Shown: positions 62,651 to 64,000 of the stretch, piece after piece | How the letters are laid out: the number at the start of each line of letters is the position of its first letter | Position numbering within the stretch: position 1 is the first letter of the stretch | The notes under the pieces: generated by a model | The model's database searches: none | Told to the model about the DNA's origin: nothing | Seen by the model: the letters and a program-made list of their open reading frames with translations, nothing else | Assembly (NCBI RefSeq): GCF_000620625.1 | Contig: NZ_JIAW01000026.1 | Location: 1 to 64,000, forward strand | Source: Mycobacterium sp. URHB0044 | Lineage (GTDB): Bacteria > Actinomycetota > Actinomycetes > Mycobacteriales > Mycobacteriaceae | Direction: 5' to 3' | DNA: 64,000 nucleotides | Made by a program: the position numbers and the translations under genes

Positions 62651-64000
62651 ATGACACATCCGACCATCGACGCACCGACTGACGACCAGCCCAGACAGAC
62701 AGCGCCAAGGGCCATGGTCCCGGTGCTCGCCTTCGCGGGCATCATCGTCGCGGTACTTCAAACCCTGCTCGTACCGGTCATCGGGGATCTGCCAGCACAT
62801 CTAGACACCACGCCCGGCAACGCGGGTTGGGTGCTGACCTCGACGCTGTTGGCCGGCGCCGTGGCCACGCCCATCATGGGCCGCCTCGGCGACCTCTATG
62901 GGAAGCGGCGCCTGCTGATCACGAGTCTCGCGGTGATGGTCGTCGGCGCCCTAATCAGCGCGCTCACAAGCGATTTCCTGACAATGATCGTGGGTCGCAC
63001 CCTTCAAGGCTTCGCCATGGGCGCGGTACCGCTGGGCATTGGCCTGATGCGCGACGTACTGCCGCCCGAAAAGCTCCCTTCCGGGATGGCGCTGATGAGC
63101 TCCTCCATGGGCGTCGGCGGGGGGCTCGCAATACCCGCAGCGGCCCTCGTCGCCCAGTACGCCGACTGGCACACCCTCTTCTACGGCGCCGCTGGCCTCG
63201 GGCTGTTGGCCATCGTCCTCACCCTGCTGGTCGTCCCGGAGTCTCCAGTGCGCGCCGAGGGCCGCTTCGACCTGCTGGGCGCTCTTGGGTTGTCCGTAGG
63301 GCTGGTTCTCCTGTTGTTGCCGATCACCAAAGGCGCCAGTTGGGGCTGGTCGTCGGGCACCACCCTTGGACTGTTCGCCGCTGCTGCACTGGTACTAATC
63401 CTCTGGGGCACAATGGAACTGCGTATGCGCACTCCGTTGGTCGACCTCCGCACCGCGGCCCGCCGCGAGGTGCTATTGACCAACCTCGTGGCGCTGATGG
63501 TCGGCTTCGCCTTCTACGTCATCACCCTTGTCATGCCGCAGCTGCTCCAGTTGCCCACAGCCACGGGCTACGGGTTCGGCCTCTCGATACTGGCCACTGG
63601 CGCGTATATGGCACCACTTGGCCTGACGATCATGTGCATGAGTGCCATCTACGCCCGTCTGTCGGCCAGGCTCGGCCCGACCACCACCCTCGCAATTGGC
63701 TTGGCGGTCATCGCGATCGGCTACGTCGCCGGCATCGCCCTGTTGAGTGCGGCGTGGCAGACCATCGTGACCTCAATCGTCGTGGGTGCGGGCGTTGGCC
63801 TGGCCTACGCCGCGCTGCCGGCACTCATCGTCGGCGCAGTCGACGCGTCGGAGACCGGCGCAGCCAATGGCCTCAACACCCTGATGCGCTACGTCGGCAT
63901 GACGGTGTCAAGCGCCGTCATCGCTACCGTGCTTGCGGCAACCGCTCACACCGTGGGTGGAGTCGAGATCCCTACCATCAACGGCTTCCGAGTCTCATTC
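62651..64000 (+). CDS. MFS transporter, DHA2-like, 3' end outside window
   Basis: Open from an ATG at 62651 to the window edge (450 codons without stop). It has about 12-14 hydrophobic segments. GRLGDLYGKRRL is the MFS loop motif and SMGVGGGLAIPAAAL the motif-C-like helix 5. It aligns along its length with the 13822 transporter, including the KGASWGWSSGTT loop. Exporter of a drug or metabolite is likely. Position after TetR suggests induction by that regulator's ligand. Confidence 0.85.
   Translation, partial: MTHPTIDAPTDDQPRQTAPRAMVPVLAFAGIIVAVLQTLLVPVIGDLPAHLDTTPGNAGWVLTSTLLAGAVATPIMGRLGDLYGKRRLLITSLAVMVVGALISALTSDFLTMIVGRTLQGFAMGAVPLGIGLMRDVLPPEKLPSGMALMSSSMGVGGGLAIPAAALVAQYADWHTLFYGAAGLGLLAIVLTLLVVPESPVRAEGRFDLLGALGLSVGLVLLLLPITKGASWGWSSGTTLGLFAAAALVLILWGTMELRMRTPLVDLRTAARREVLLTNLVALMVGFAFYVITLVMPQLLQLPTATGYGFGLSILATGAYMAPLGLTIMCMSAIYARLSARLGPTTTLAIGLAVIAIGYVAGIALLSAAWQTIVTSIVVGAGVGLAYAALPALIVGAVDASETGAANGLNTLMRYVGMTVSSAVIATVLAATAHTVGGVEIPTINGFRVSF

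Overview
The window is a high-GC actinobacterial chromosome segment, most likely from a fast-growing Mycobacteriaceae (Mycolicibacterium-like). Support comes from GTGA/ATGA stop-start overlaps throughout, a Rv1318c-type membrane adenylate cyclase, a secreted cutinase, a deazaflavin-type nitroreductase homologue and starts that look leaderless. No RNA gene, insertion sequence or CRISPR array is visible.

Region 1 (1-13.7 kb). A tandem-repeat protein enters from the left edge. Next comes a histidine-utilisation block on the minus strand: an IclR regulator, a quaternary-amine-type ABC importer, hutU, an M20 amidohydrolase, hutF and hutI. A divergent HutH-like lyase with an altered MIO triad (G-T-G) faces the canonical hutH (C-S-G). 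This block should take histidine, and perhaps N-methylated histidines, to glutamate.

Region 2 (13.8-32.7 kb). Housekeeping and accessory metabolism: an MFS transporter, a three-gene URC-type uracil catabolism set (URC1-like, URC4, UPRT), an acyl-CoA dehydrogenase, a MarR/small membrane protein pair, an adenylate cyclase, an epoxide hydrolase, TspO, an N-acetyltransferase, an NCS1 permease, a complete polyamine-type ABC importer, an RNase Z-like hydrolase and a RhtA-like exporter.

Region 3 (32.8-47.5 kb). This is the least explained part. A V8/trypsin-like protease is divergent, across about 760 bp of non-coding DNA, from nine tightly spaced genes: a LuxR regulator, a subtilase without signal peptide, five unrecognised proteins (one with a Trypco2-like pattern), a protein with an H-x3-D-x5-H zinc-hydrolase-like motif, and a protein joining a caspase/CHAT-like domain to the C-terminal lobe of a phage-type lysozyme. 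It looks like an undescribed protease-regulated effector system.

Region 4 (47.6-64 kb). A catabolic and lipid-related neighbourhood: cutinase, SnoaL-like protein, extradiol-dioxygenase-like protein, alpha/beta hydrolases, AraC, PucR and two TetR regulators, enoyl-CoA hydratase, pirin, an FAD oxidoreductase, an MpaB-type oxygenase, an aldehyde dehydrogenase, and an MFS exporter cut by the right edge. A shared 18-bp operator links the MpaB-type gene to the second TetR gene.
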